From Alphaproteobacteria bacterium (GTDB lineage: Bacteria > Pseudomonadota > Alphaproteobacteria > Thalassobaculales > Thalassobaculaceae), in the NCBI GenBank assembly GCA_022822665.1, contig JAJEAR010000036.1, positions 1 through 64,000 on the forward strand: 64,000 nucleotides of DNA, in the 5' to 3' direction. Shown piece after piece: positions 28,662 to 37,772 of the stretch. The notes beneath the pieces are model-generated. The model was given only the letters and a program-made list of their open reading frames with translations. It made no database searches and was not told the DNA's origin. Every line of letters begins with the position of its first letter. Positions within the stretch are counted from its first letter, which is position 1. A program made the position numbers and the translations under genes.

Positions 28662-29987
28662 TCAGGACTCTGGCCGCGGGCTTCCGGATGACAGGGAAAT
28701 GTCGCTCGACTTCAGGTGCAGATCGCGCTGTGGGAAAGGGATTTCGATACCGTGCTCGTGGAACAGGTCCCATACGCGGAGCAGAACCTCGCTGACGACA
28801 TTGGAGCGGCCTTCGGAAGGGTCGTCGATCCAGATACGTATCTCGAGATCGACCGAACTGTCGCCGAAGCCCCTGAGCAGGCATTGCGGCGGCGGGTCGT
28901 CCAGGACCCGGGAAATGCCGGCCGGTGCCTCGCGGCACAGATGCATCGCGAGACGCACATCGGAGTTGTAGGAAATGCCGACCGGGATGTAGAGCCGTAC
29001 CGCCCTGTCGCTGTGCGACCAGTTCTCCACCCGCTGCGTGATCAGTTCCTCGTTCGGGATCAGGTATTCGATGCCATCGCGCGTCCGGACCGCCGTGTAT
29101 CGCGCACCGAGCGAGGAAACCCAGCCGTAGGTCCCGCCGACCGCGATGACGTCGTTCGGCTTGATCGACTTGTCCATCAGCAGCAGGAGCCCGCTTACCA
29201 GGTTGGAAACGACCTTTTGCAGGCCTATCCCGACCCCGATCCCCAGCGCCCCGCCGAACACCGTGAGCGCCGTAAAGTCGATCCCCAGACTGCCGAGTGC
29301 GACCAGGACGGCGAAGGTCACAAGCGCGATCCTGCCGATCTTGGCAATCAGCACCTGAACCGAGGGCGTCAGGCTGTCCGATCGCTTGATGCTCCGCTCC
29401 AGCGCGTTCGACAGCGCATGCACCACCCACAGCAGGACACCGAGCACCACGGAGCCCTTCACCAGGGAAAGCAGCGAAATCCGCACCTGTCCGAAGGTCA
29501 TGCCGACACTGTCGAGCAGGTCGAGCGTGGCGTCGAACAGTCCAAGGGCGACCAGAGCGGCGAGAATCCACGCGAACCATGCGACCGACCGGGCCAGCAG
29601 TTCGTTTCCGATGAAGCCGGAGAGCAGACGGATCAGCACCCAGGCGCCGGCAAGGCTCGCTGCAATCTGCGTCAGGCGATGGCCGAACAGGGCGGTTTGC
29701 GACCCCGCCTCGACGGCGATCCACAGCAACAGCAGAACGACAGTAGGCGTGGAAAGCGCGGCGAGCCGGCCGAGGAAATTGCGGATCCCGGAGCGCAGGT
29801 CCAGGTGCTGCGTGGCGGACAGGATGAAGCGGCGAAGTCGCGGGCCCAGGAGCCGGCCCAACGCCAGCGCGAGCACGACCAGTCCGACCTGCACCGCGTT
29901 GTCGGGCGCCAGCACATGGGTATCGACCCAGGCTTCGAGACTGGCCCGGAGTTCGGGCAGTTTCAGTTCCTGGATGAACCGGTTCAT
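28662..29987 (-). CDS. MscS-family mechanosensitive channel
   Basis: A 441-residue inner-membrane channel releasing solutes on hypo-osmotic shock. At least five hydrophobic helices precede the pore helix GGALGIGVGIGLQKVVSN (TM3b pattern of Gly and Ala) and the beta domain begins IKPNDVIAVGG. The cytoplasmic cage ends about residue 420. The ATG at 29987 follows GAGG and begins MNRFIQELKLPEL; an upstream in-frame start adds a Cys/Arg-rich stretch and is unlikely. Longer than E. coli MscS because of extra N-terminal helices. Confidence 0.88.
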   Translation of the reverse strand: MNRFIQELKLPELRASLEAWVDTHVLAPDNAVQVGLVVLALALGRLLGPRLRRFILSATQHLDLRSGIRNFLGRLAALSTPTVVLLLLWIAVEAGSQTALFGHRLTQIAASLAGAWVLIRLLSGFIGNELLARSVAWFAWILAALVALGLFDATLDLLDSVGMTFGQVRISLLSLVKGSVVLGVLLWVVHALSNALERSIKRSDSLTPSVQVLIAKIGRIALVTFAVLVALGSLGIDFTALTVFGGALGIGVGIGLQKVVSNLVSGLLLLMDKSIKPNDVIAVGGTYGWVSSLGARYTAVRTRDGIEYLIPNEELITQRVENWSHSDRAVRLYIPVGISYNSDVRLAMHLCREAPAGISRVLDDPPPQCLLRGFGDSSVDLEIRIWIDDPSEGRSNVVSEVLLRVWDLFHEHGIEIPFPQRDLHLKSSDISLSSGSPRPES

Positions 29988-30436
29988 CGCATCGACCTCG
30001 CCGGCCAATTCGGGGCAGGAACTCCGGGCACAAGGAACTCGATAGCCGCGGCGGCTGGAACGGCACAAAATTCCTCAGCTATGCGGCCACTCCGATTCAA
30101 ACACGGCATTGGCACGGCCCGCAAGTTCGGGCGAAGTCGATTTTGCTCCTGCTTGTGTCGCGCTTTACGGCACGTCAGCCGCTCGCCACCGCGCGCGGCT
30201 TTGCAGCCTCCTCCTGCGACAGGAACACCGCGGGCACGCCGTCGCGGCGTTTCGCCCCGACCTAGCCGGCGTCGTCAGGAAGCCGGGGCACTCGACGCGA
30301 CCCGAACCCGGGCGGGGTCCGATCCGTTACCGGACCGGGGTCGACACGATGCCCGATACCGGAACACTCCCCCACGAACGCCGAAGCGACGCTTTCATGT
30401 CTCGGGCCCGGTGCCGGGCTGCGGAACGGGTCCTGG
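29988..30436. other. Gap without a recognisable gene
   Basis: About 450 bases between mscS and the hydantoinase B gene end. Both strands offer only shadow frames rich in Arg and Pro. No promoter, RNA or repeat that I can support. Confidence 0.45.
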
Positions 30437-32503
30437 TCACTGCTCGCGGCGCGCGCTTCCCGGTTCGGCGGGACGGACACGGGGAACCGTAAGGGGCCGG
30501 ATCACCACTGCCGTACCGTTCGCGGAGCCAAGCATCAGCAGTCCGAGGCGATCCACCGGCACGCTGCCGGCCGGAACGTCGGCATCGGGCCTGATCCAGC
30601 CGCGAAGCGGGGCTGCGGCTCCAACCAGTTCCACGCGGTCCCCGCCGTCGAGACCGAGGGCGTGGATGTCCGCGGGGTTGAGCCGGACCTCGCGGCGCCG
30701 GCTCGGACCGGACGGGCTGTAGGGCGAGCCGTGGTCCGGAACGACGGTCAATCCGATCCGGGCGGCCCTCATGCGTTCGCGCAGGGTCTCGCTGGCCCGG
30801 CGATCGACTTCTCCCTTCGCACTCAGCACGACACCGTACATGTGCCGCGCCACATGCTCCGACACCAGGTCATCGCGGACATCGGCCGCCACTGTCTCGC
30901 AGTCACGATCAAGCGGGTCTCCGTAGCCCCCGCCACCGGCAGACTGCAGCACCACCGCGTCGCCGGCCTCGAGTACCTGGCCGCCGACCTTTCCCGGCGA
31001 GGCGAAGGTAAGGGTCGAGCCGTCCGCCCGCACTACGTAGCTTTCCACCACGCCGCCGGAGTCGCCGCCGAGGATGCCGAAAGGAGGCATGACCGCGCCG
31101 TCCGCAAGCAACGAGTACCGGGCCTCGCCGCGTGTCAGGCGCAGGGACCGGCGCATGCCGAGGCCACCCCGCCGGGTCCCCGGGCCGCCCGAGTCCAGCC
31201 CGAGCCGCGACCACTCGACCCGCAGAGGGTACCGGACCTCGAGTACTTCCGTCGGCTGCACGGTGCTGAGGTCGCCCCAGTCGATGGCTGCCATGGCGCT
31301 CGGACCGTCCGCCTCGGCGAACCCGCCGTTGCCGCCCGACGACCATTCGTAATGCACGTACTCGTTCCCGCCTGCCGGATCGATGCCGCCGATCAGGTTA
31401 TGGAACGAGGTCCGGTGGATATCGGCCGACACCAGGTCGGGACATGCGCCCGACAGGGCCCCGAGCATGACGGCCACGACCCGCTTGCGGATCTCGCCAT
31501 GGCTGCCCGCCGGCGCCGGGTGGGTCACGTTGACGATTGTCGCCGGCGGAGCGATGACCTCGACCGGCCGGAAGGATCCGTGGTTGAGCGCATGGCCCGG
31601 GTCGAGAACCGACTTCAGGGTTATCAGGACCGAGGCCGCCGATACCGCAAGGGTCGAATTGACCGGGGCTGAGACCTGCGGCGACACGCCCTTGAAATCG
31701 GCGGTGAGCCGGTCGCCGTCGATGGTCATGGTAATGGGCAGGAGAAGCGGGGTGAATCCGTCCGCCGTGAAGGTCTCGAGATAGTCCTCGTAGTAGTATT
31801 CCCCGTCCGGCAGGGTCCGGATTTTCTCGCGCATCCGTGCTTCGGAGCGATCGAGATTGCGTTCGACCGCAACCTGCAGGGTTTCCATCCCGTAACGCGC
31901 GACAAGCTCGTCGATGCGGCGCTCCGCCGTCCGGCACGCCGCGAGCCCGGAGTTGAAGTCACCGAGACGATCCGCGCGCACCCGCATGTTGCTGAGCAGG
32001 ACTTCCATCAGCGCGTGGTTCAGGCGGCCGGCCTCGACGATCTTGACCGGCGGAATCCGGATCCCCTCCTGGTAGATCTCCGTCGCGGTCCCCGACATCG
32101 AACCGGGAACCGCACCGCCGACATCGGCCCAGTGTTCGCGGACCGCCGGCAGGAACACGAGGCGGCCGTCGCGGAAGATGGGGTAGACGATCGTGACGTC
32201 GTTCAGATGCGTTCCCTGGCGGTACGGATCGTTCATCATGATCACGTCGCCGACCGCGAGCGTGTCTCCGATCTCCGCCAGGGCCTCCTCGACCGACCAG
32301 GGAAGCGGCACCACGTGGCTGCCGATGTCCTCCGACTGCGCCACGACCTGGCCCGACGGATCGAACAGGCCGCAGGAAAAATCCCGCGCCTCGTGGATCG
32401 CGACCGACCGCGCTGTCCGGAACACGGTTGCCCGCATTTCGCGAACCACCGATATCAGGCCCTCGGTGATCACCTCGAGGGTGATCGGATCAATCTCGCG
32501 CAT
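30437..32503 (-). CDS. hyuB: Hydantoinase/oxoprolinase B subunit with extra C-terminal domain
   Basis: A 688-residue HyuB-family subunit. The N-terminus REIDPITLEVITEGL and the segments MMNDPYRQGTHLNDV, GGNGGFAEADGPSAM and SAGGGGYGDPLDRD are family hallmarks, ending by about residue 540. A tail of roughly 85 residues (from 604) reads REVRLNPADIHALGLDGGD and VPAGSVPVDRLG, a pattern like small double-psi barrel domains and not part of usual HyuB. The ATG overlaps the hyuA stop (TAATG). HyuA/B pairs open hydantoin, 5-oxoproline or similar rings with ATP, or carboxylate ketones; the substrate is open. Confidence 0.85.
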   Translation of the reverse strand: MREIDPITLEVITEGLISVVREMRATVFRTARSVAIHEARDFSCGLFDPSGQVVAQSEDIGSHVVPLPWSVEEALAEIGDTLAVGDVIMMNDPYRQGTHLNDVTIVYPIFRDGRLVFLPAVREHWADVGGAVPGSMSGTATEIYQEGIRIPPVKIVEAGRLNHALMEVLLSNMRVRADRLGDFNSGLAACRTAERRIDELVARYGMETLQVAVERNLDRSEARMREKIRTLPDGEYYYEDYLETFTADGFTPLLLPITMTIDGDRLTADFKGVSPQVSAPVNSTLAVSAASVLITLKSVLDPGHALNHGSFRPVEVIAPPATIVNVTHPAPAGSHGEIRKRVVAVMLGALSGACPDLVSADIHRTSFHNLIGGIDPAGGNEYVHYEWSSGGNGGFAEADGPSAMAAIDWGDLSTVQPTEVLEVRYPLRVEWSRLGLDSGGPGTRRGGLGMRRSLRLTRGEARYSLLADGAVMPPFGILGGDSGGVVESYVVRADGSTLTFASPGKVGGQVLEAGDAVVLQSAGGGGYGDPLDRDCETVAADVRDDLVSEHVARHMYGVVLSAKGEVDRRASETLRERMRAARIGLTVVPDHGSPYSPSGPSRRREVRLNPADIHALGLDGGDRVELVGAAAPLRGWIRPDADVPAGSVPVDRLGLLMLGSANGTAVVIRPLTVPRVRPAEPGSARREQ

Positions 32504-34524
32504 TACCGCTCCACTCGACCCAGCATCAGGCATCCGGTCGGCACCACCGAAGCGGTGAAGCCGGGAGGAACCAGGGTGGTGGCACCGGGTTCCTCGACGA
32601 TGGCGGGGCCCTCCAGCCGCGTACCCGAGGCCAGCCGCTCCCGGTCGTAAATCGCGCTGCGGTGCCAGGACCCGAAAAGGTACACCTGGCGAAATCCGGA
32701 GGGCGCAGGCGCCGGACCAGGTTCCACCGTCCCCGGAAAACCCGCATCTCCGGCGGGCCCCCGGCCGATGATCCGATAGACCACGATCTCCACCGGATCC
32801 TCGTCCTCGACCCCGTAGCGTTCGAGATACGCCTCGCGAAAGCAGTCCGCCAGGGCACCGGTCGATTCCAGGGCTCCGTCCACAGGCACCGACAGTTCGA
32901 ACGCCTGTCCGGCAAACCGCATGTCCAGGACCGTTTCCAGCCGGATCAGGTCCCGGTCCACCCCGTCAGCCTCCAGCAACGCCGTGACCTGCTCGCGCAG
33001 CGGTTCCAGGATGGCGCCGATCTCCTCGCCGGAGGTTCCGGACAGGGCCGTGAGCAGGGTCCGGCTCGCATCGTGGCGCCGATCGGCAACCAGCAGGCCG
33101 AGAGCGGAGAAATTCCCCGGTACCGGAGGAATGACGATCCGGTCCATGGCCAGTTCGGACGCGATCAGGGCCGCGTGGAGCGGTCCGGCGCCGCCATAGG
33201 CCAGCAACGTGAAATCCCTTGGGTCGAGCCCCCGCATGACCGAGATTTCCTTGATCGATCCGGTCATCCTGGTGACCGCGATGTCGACGATCCCCTCGGC
33301 GGCACGGGCTGTCTCGAGACCGAGGTCCCGGGCCAGCGCGGCAACGGCCGTGTGTGCCGCGTCCACGTCGACCGCGATCGCCCCGCCAAGCTCTCCGGTC
33401 GGCCGGAACCGGCCAAGGACCACGTTCGCGTCGGTAACCGTGGCCTCGGTGCCGCCCTTGCCGTAACAGGCCGGCCCCGGCACCGCACCCGCCGATCGCG
33501 GTCCGACCGAGAAGAACCTGCCCGGGCCGATCGAGGCGATACTGCCTCCACCCGCACCGACGGTATTGATCTCGATCTGCGGCACCCGGTTCGGAAATGT
33601 CCCGATCCCGCCTTCCACCGCCATCTCGTGGCGGTAGCCGCGCACGAGGCAGGTATCGGTGCTGGTGCCGCCCATGTCGTAGGTGATGAGGTCGGGCATC
33701 TCCAGCATGCGGGCGAGGGTCACTGCGGCGGCAACACCGCCTGCCGGACCCGAAAGCATGGCATTGGCGGGACGTTCCGCCATCCGGTCCGCAGTCCACA
33801 GCCCCCCGTTCGAGCCCATGACCTGGAGCGGAACAGTGATTCCCCGGTCCTGCAGTCCGGATCTCAGCGTGCGCAGGTAGCGTGCCGTGGCAGGTGCCAC
33901 ATAGGCGTTGAGAGCGGTGGTGGAAAACCGCTCGAACTCGCGAAGCTCGGGAAGGATGTCGGATGAGAGGGACACCGTCGCGCCCGGCATCATCTCGCGA
34001 ACGATCCGGCCTGCCTCGCGTTCATGGTCCGGATTGGCCCAGGAATGCAGGAAACAGACAGCGACGGCCTCCACGTTCCGGTCCGCAAGGATCCGGCACG
34101 CCGAACGGACCCCGGTCTCGTCAAGCGGGGTGATCACCACGCCATCGGCATCGCAGCGCTCGGTTACCTCGAGGATGCAGGTGCGGGCGACCAGTCCTTC
34201 CGGCCTCACCGCCTTCACATCGTAGAGCCGGGTGCGGTTGCCGCGCCCGACAACGAGGACATCGCGGAACCCCTGCGTGGTGATGACACCGAGCCGGGCG
34301 CCGGTTCGCTCCAGCACGGTGTTGGTCGCAATGGTGCTGCCGTGGCTGAACCGGCGTACACGATCCATGCTGCGGGGGACCGCCCGCTGCACGGCCTCGA
34401 ACACCCCGAACTCGTGCGCCGGCGGCGTCGAGGGTGTCTTGAGCACCCGGAACGACCCGGTGCCGGTATCGAACAGGACCAGGTCGGTGAAGGTTCCACC
34501 GACGTCAACGCCAATCTGGATCAT
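32503..34524 (-). CDS. hyuA: Hydantoinase/oxoprolinase A subunit
   Basis: A 673-residue ATP-dependent subunit of the ASKHA-fold family. The N-terminus IQIGVDVGGTFTDLV is the phosphate-binding motif; LSGPAGGVAAAV and ITYDMGGTSTDTCL (about 280-300) complete the ATP site, and LLAYGGAGPLHA marks the domain end. ATG at 34524 was chosen as it starts the phosphate loop; one at 34545 adds seven residues. It is coupled to hyuB. Together they would act on a cyclic amide, imide or related compound. Confidence 0.9.
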   Translation of the reverse strand: MIQIGVDVGGTFTDLVLFDTGTGSFRVLKTPSTPPAHEFGVFEAVQRAVPRSMDRVRRFSHGSTIATNTVLERTGARLGVITTQGFRDVLVVGRGNRTRLYDVKAVRPEGLVARTCILEVTERCDADGVVITPLDETGVRSACRILADRNVEAVAVCFLHSWANPDHEREAGRIVREMMPGATVSLSSDILPELREFERFSTTALNAYVAPATARYLRTLRSGLQDRGITVPLQVMGSNGGLWTADRMAERPANAMLSGPAGGVAAAVTLARMLEMPDLITYDMGGTSTDTCLVRGYRHEMAVEGGIGTFPNRVPQIEINTVGAGGGSIASIGPGRFFSVGPRSAGAVPGPACYGKGGTEATVTDANVVLGRFRPTGELGGAIAVDVDAAHTAVAALARDLGLETARAAEGIVDIAVTRMTGSIKEISVMRGLDPRDFTLLAYGGAGPLHAALIASELAMDRIVIPPVPGNFSALGLLVADRRHDASRTLLTALSGTSGEEIGAILEPLREQVTALLEADGVDRDLIRLETVLDMRFAGQAFELSVPVDGALESTGALADCFREAYLERYGVEDEDPVEIVVYRIIGRGPAGDAGFPGTVEPGPAPAPSGFRQVYLFGSWHRSAIYDRERLASGTRLEGPAIVEEPGATTLVPPGFTASVVPTGCLMLGRVER

Positions 34525-34693
34525 TGCATCATCCGGTTCATGCACGCAGTCACCGAATCCGACCTGCCATGCGGGGCAGAGCCGGTGAAGGCGGGTTCAG
34601 CGGGAACGACCGGACACCTGTCGCATCCCGACACGGGAGCCGGACGGGTCGTTCGCGGGACCATGCCGGCTCTTGCACTCCATGTGTCAGGAT

Positions 34694-35149
34694 TCACGAT
34701 GACACGGCCTCGATGAACTCGATGGTGACGCCGTCCGGATCGCGACAGTAGACGACCCGCCTGCCGGTGTTGGGACCGCGGTCGATGACCCACGGCGGGT
34801 TGATCGGGACGACACCGTGTGCGGCCGATGCCTCGAGCGCGGCCTCGATATCGTCGACATCGTAGGCGACATGGGCAAACCCGGTATCGCACGGCTCCGC
34901 CACCACCTGTCCGCGCGTCGGGGGAGCCAGGTACTGGATGAGTTCAAGACTGTGACCAGGTCCCCGGATGTACGCGACCTCGATTTCGGCCCCGCTCACC
35001 CCGGTGATGTGCCGGATGGCCTGCGGGTCGCGCGGTGCGCGCGAGGTTACCTCGAATCCCAGTGCGTCACGGAAGAACGCAATGCTCCGGTCAAGGTCGG
35101 AGACGGTAAACGAGGTATGATTGGTGGAAAGAACCCTGAAACCCGGCAT
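34694..35149 (-). CDS. VOC-family (glyoxalase/dioxygenase-fold) protein
   Basis: A 151-residue vicinal-oxygen-chelate protein. Metal-ligand positions can be seen in NHTSFTVSDLD (His), LELIQYL (Glu), GFAHVAYDVDD (His) and EFIEAV (Glu). Family members include methylmalonyl-CoA epimerase, glyoxalase I and extradiol dioxygenases. Between hyuA and the lyase-like gene it may epimerise or isomerise an intermediate. The ATG at 35149 has GGAG nine bases before it; another ATG lies two codons up. Confidence 0.8.
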   Translation of the reverse strand: MPGFRVLSTNHTSFTVSDLDRSIAFFRDALGFEVTSRAPRDPQAIRHITGVSGAEIEVAYIRGPGHSLELIQYLAPPTRGQVVAEPCDTGFAHVAYDVDDIEAALEASAAHGVVPINPPWVIDRGPNTGRRVVYCRDPDGVTIEFIEAVSS

Positions 35150-35186
35150 GGTCATTCGCTCCCGGACACTGGCTGGATGGTACGGA

Positions 35187-36107
35187 TCAGCCGGCGTCGC
35201 CGGCTTCCTGTCCATGCGCGGCCCGGCTGGCCGGGCGCATGCCGATCAGGCGGCCGATGTCACGCGCCGCCGCGACCGCTGCGGTCGGCGCGACGTCGCA
35301 GCCGATGTCCATGGATGCAAGGAAGGTCACGATGTCCTCCGTCGGCAGGTTGCCGATCGACCCGTAGTCGCCGGGAAACGCGATCCCGCCGCCGATACCG
35401 CAGATCGACCCCTCGACCATGGTGACGCCGGCGTCCAGTGCCGCCAGCAGGTTCGCGGCGGCCCAGCCGCGCCGTTCGTGCACGTGAAATCCGAACTCGC
35501 AGTCGGGAAACCGTTCGTGCGCCATCCGGAACAGGGTGGAGACCTGCCGAGGTTCTTCCATGCCGGTACTGGCGGCGAGGTAGTAGCGACGCACGCCGAG
35601 CCTGCGCAACTCCGCGACACAGGCAAGCGTCTGTTCGGGCGCGATGACACCTTCGTACGGGCACCACAGGGCCATGCCCAGCGCCATGATGTAGTCGCGT
35701 CCGGCGCTGTCCGCCACCCGGAAGCACGCCCCGCCCGCCTCGATCGCCTGCTCGAGAGTCATGTTCTGGTTCTTCGCGAGATAGCTGGCGCTCACCGTCA
35801 TCAGCCCCAGGATCTCGTCGATGTCGGTCTCCACCGCCCGCAGCGCGCCACGCTTGTTGGGCACCAGGGCCCGGTACACGGTTCCCGGCCGACGGCGAAT
35901 GCGCGAGACCACTTCCTCCGCATCGCGCAGCATCGGCACCTTGCCAGGATGGGCAAAGCTCGTGACTTCGATGACCGGGAACCCGGCCTCGCTCAGCCGG
36001 TCGATCATCGCGACCTTGGTATCGGTCTCGACCCAGCGGTCAAACGACTGCAGGCCGTCCCTGGGGCCGACATCGACCACTGTCACCCGATCGGGAAATG
36101 ACAGCAT
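35187..36107 (-). CDS. HMG-CoA-lyase-like enzyme with altered catalytic loop
   Basis: A 306-residue HMGL-like TIM-barrel protein. Conserved are VGPRDGLQ (Arg16, Asp17 metal and catalysis), metal His208 and His210 in FHVHE, and Asn253 in IGNLPTED. The glycine loop that should read GLGGCPYA reads GIGGGIAF: the catalytic Cys position holds Gly241, while a Cys (236) appears at the start of the loop (SICG). The metal-site FHCHDTYG of true lyases is FHVHERRG. So a related but different aldol/Claisen-type cleavage is inferred. It is 15 bases downstream of a CoA-transferase and likely in one transcript. Confidence 0.75.
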   Translation of the reverse strand: MLSFPDRVTVVDVGPRDGLQSFDRWVETDTKVAMIDRLSEAGFPVIEVTSFAHPGKVPMLRDAEEVVSRIRRRPGTVYRALVPNKRGALRAVETDIDEILGLMTVSASYLAKNQNMTLEQAIEAGGACFRVADSAGRDYIMALGMALWCPYEGVIAPEQTLACVAELRRLGVRRYYLAASTGMEEPRQVSTLFRMAHERFPDCEFGFHVHERRGWAAANLLAALDAGVTMVEGSICGIGGGIAFPGDYGSIGNLPTEDIVTFLASMDIGCDVAPTAAVAAARDIGRLIGMRPASRAAHGQEAGDAG

Positions 36108-36121
36108 CCCTCCCCTCCCTG

Positions 36122-37336
36122 TCAGGTCTCGCCGGACTGATCGAGCCGCAGCCCGGCGCTCTCGAGTTCGGCTTCGTCGAATCCGAGCCGTTCCACCAGT
36201 ATCGCACGGTTGTGGGCGCCCAGCGGCGGGCCGGCACGATTGATCCGCCCCGGAGTCCGCGAGAACCTGCCGGCGACGTTCTGCATGCGGATGGGACCGC
36301 CGAGTTCCGCGTCCTCGATCGCCACGATGTTCTCGCGCGCCTGAAAATGCGCATCCTCGAAGATCTCCGCAACGCTGTTGCAGGGAGCAGCAGCGGCATC
36401 GAAACTGTCGAACAGTGCGATCAACGGCTCGCGGTCATGCCGGACTATCGCCGCCTGCAACGCCTCGTCAAGCGCCTCGGCGTTGCGGATCCGGCACCGG
36501 TTGTCCAGGAACCGGGGGTCCTCGACCAGTTCCGGAACGCCGAGCGCCTCGCACATCCGTTCGAAGGTCGACTGCGCGCTGCCGGAAATCGACACCCACT
36601 TGTCGTCCCTGGTCCGGTAGGTGTTGCGCGGCGCGGTAAACGGCAGTCGGCTTCCGTTGCGTTCCTGGACCAGGCCGAGCTGGTCGAAATCCACGACCTG
36701 CGGGCCGAGCAGCGTGAACAACGGTTCGTAGATCGCGAGATCGACGACCTGTCCCAGCCCCGACGCTTCACGTTCCTTCAGGGCGACCATGGCCAGGAAC
36801 GCCGCCATCAGCCCCGCCGTCTCGTCGGCCAGCCCGAATCCGGGCAACAGCGGCGGCCGGTCCGGATAGCCGGTGATGTAGGCGTAGCCGGCATAGCCTT
36901 CCGCCAGGGTTCCGAAGCCCGGCCTGTGGCTGTTCGGACCGGTCTGGCCGAACCCGGTCAGCCGGACCAGGACAAGGCCCGGATTCACCGCGCTCAGCAC
37001 GTCGTAGCCCAGCCCCCAGCGCTCCAGGGTGCCCTTGCGGAAATTCTCGACCACGACGTCCGCATCCGCCACCAGGCGCCTGACGATCTCGACACCGAGC
37101 GGGGTGCGCAGATCGGCGGTCACCGAAAACTTGTTTCGGTTCACCATCTTGTACATCAGGCCGACGCCGTTCCTGTCATTGCCCCAGTAGCGCAGTTCAT
37201 CGCCGGTATCGGGACGTTCCAGCTTGACCACCTCGGCGCCGAAGTCGGCCAGGAACATCGAGCAGACCGGGCCGGCGAGGAAGTTCGCGATGTCGACGAC
37301 CTTCACGCCGGAAAGCGGTTGGCGGGCATGGGTCAT
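36122..37336 (-). CDS. CaiB/BaiF-family (class III) CoA-transferase
   Basis: A 404-residue family III CoA-transferase moving CoA between carboxylic acids. The N-terminal LSGVKVVDIANFLAGP and LERPDTGDELR are the family start; the catalytic Asp is in GLADETAG (about residue 165). The GNDRNG and VENFRKGTLERWGLG motifs also fit. It is the first gene of a five-gene run with HMGL-like lyase, VOC, hyuA and hyuB, so it probably activates an acid that the lyase then splits. Confidence 0.88.
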   Translation of the reverse strand: MTHARQPLSGVKVVDIANFLAGPVCSMFLADFGAEVVKLERPDTGDELRYWGNDRNGVGLMYKMVNRNKFSVTADLRTPLGVEIVRRLVADADVVVENFRKGTLERWGLGYDVLSAVNPGLVLVRLTGFGQTGPNSHRPGFGTLAEGYAGYAYITGYPDRPPLLPGFGLADETAGLMAAFLAMVALKEREASGLGQVVDLAIYEPLFTLLGPQVVDFDQLGLVQERNGSRLPFTAPRNTYRTRDDKWVSISGSAQSTFERMCEALGVPELVEDPRFLDNRCRIRNAEALDEALQAAIVRHDREPLIALFDSFDAAAAPCNSVAEIFEDAHFQARENIVAIEDAELGGPIRMQNVAGRFSRTPGRINRAGPPLGAHNRAILVERLGFDEAELESAGLRLDQSGET

Positions 37337-37772
37337 GGTTCGGTTCTCCCGGCGAGGAACCCGGTTCCCGCCGGAGCGGGAGCAACGCAGGACAACCCCG
37401 CCGGTTCAGGCGAAGCCCCTGGGCACCTTCGGATCCGGCGTGGTTGCCACGCCATCATGGCACAGTCACCCGGCAGCAACACCCCCGGCCGCCGGGACGA
37501 GGCCCGCGCGGATTGCCGCGCCCGGCAACGTGCGGGAAATCGCGAGCGACAGAAATCCGCGCGCGGCGCGCGAACCTCCCGCCCGGGATGATGACCGTCC
37601 GGATGGCGACGTCGCGCGGGATCCCGCACGATCAGCGCGTCGGCGACCCTGCGAGCGGTCCAGCGCAGGCGGGGCGCGCGGGTTCCGTTTCTGCGAACTC
37701 CTGTCCGGTCGCAGGCAGGCCAGGTCCCTTCGGCGGCGACGGGCGGGCCGGCGATGCGTGCGCGGCGCAGGC
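37337..37772. other. Gap without a recognisable gene
   Basis: About 435 bases of GC-rich DNA between the CoA-transferase start and the trkA end. No motif-bearing frame found. The promoter of the five-gene catabolic run should lie here but no clear hexamers are seen. Confidence 0.45.
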
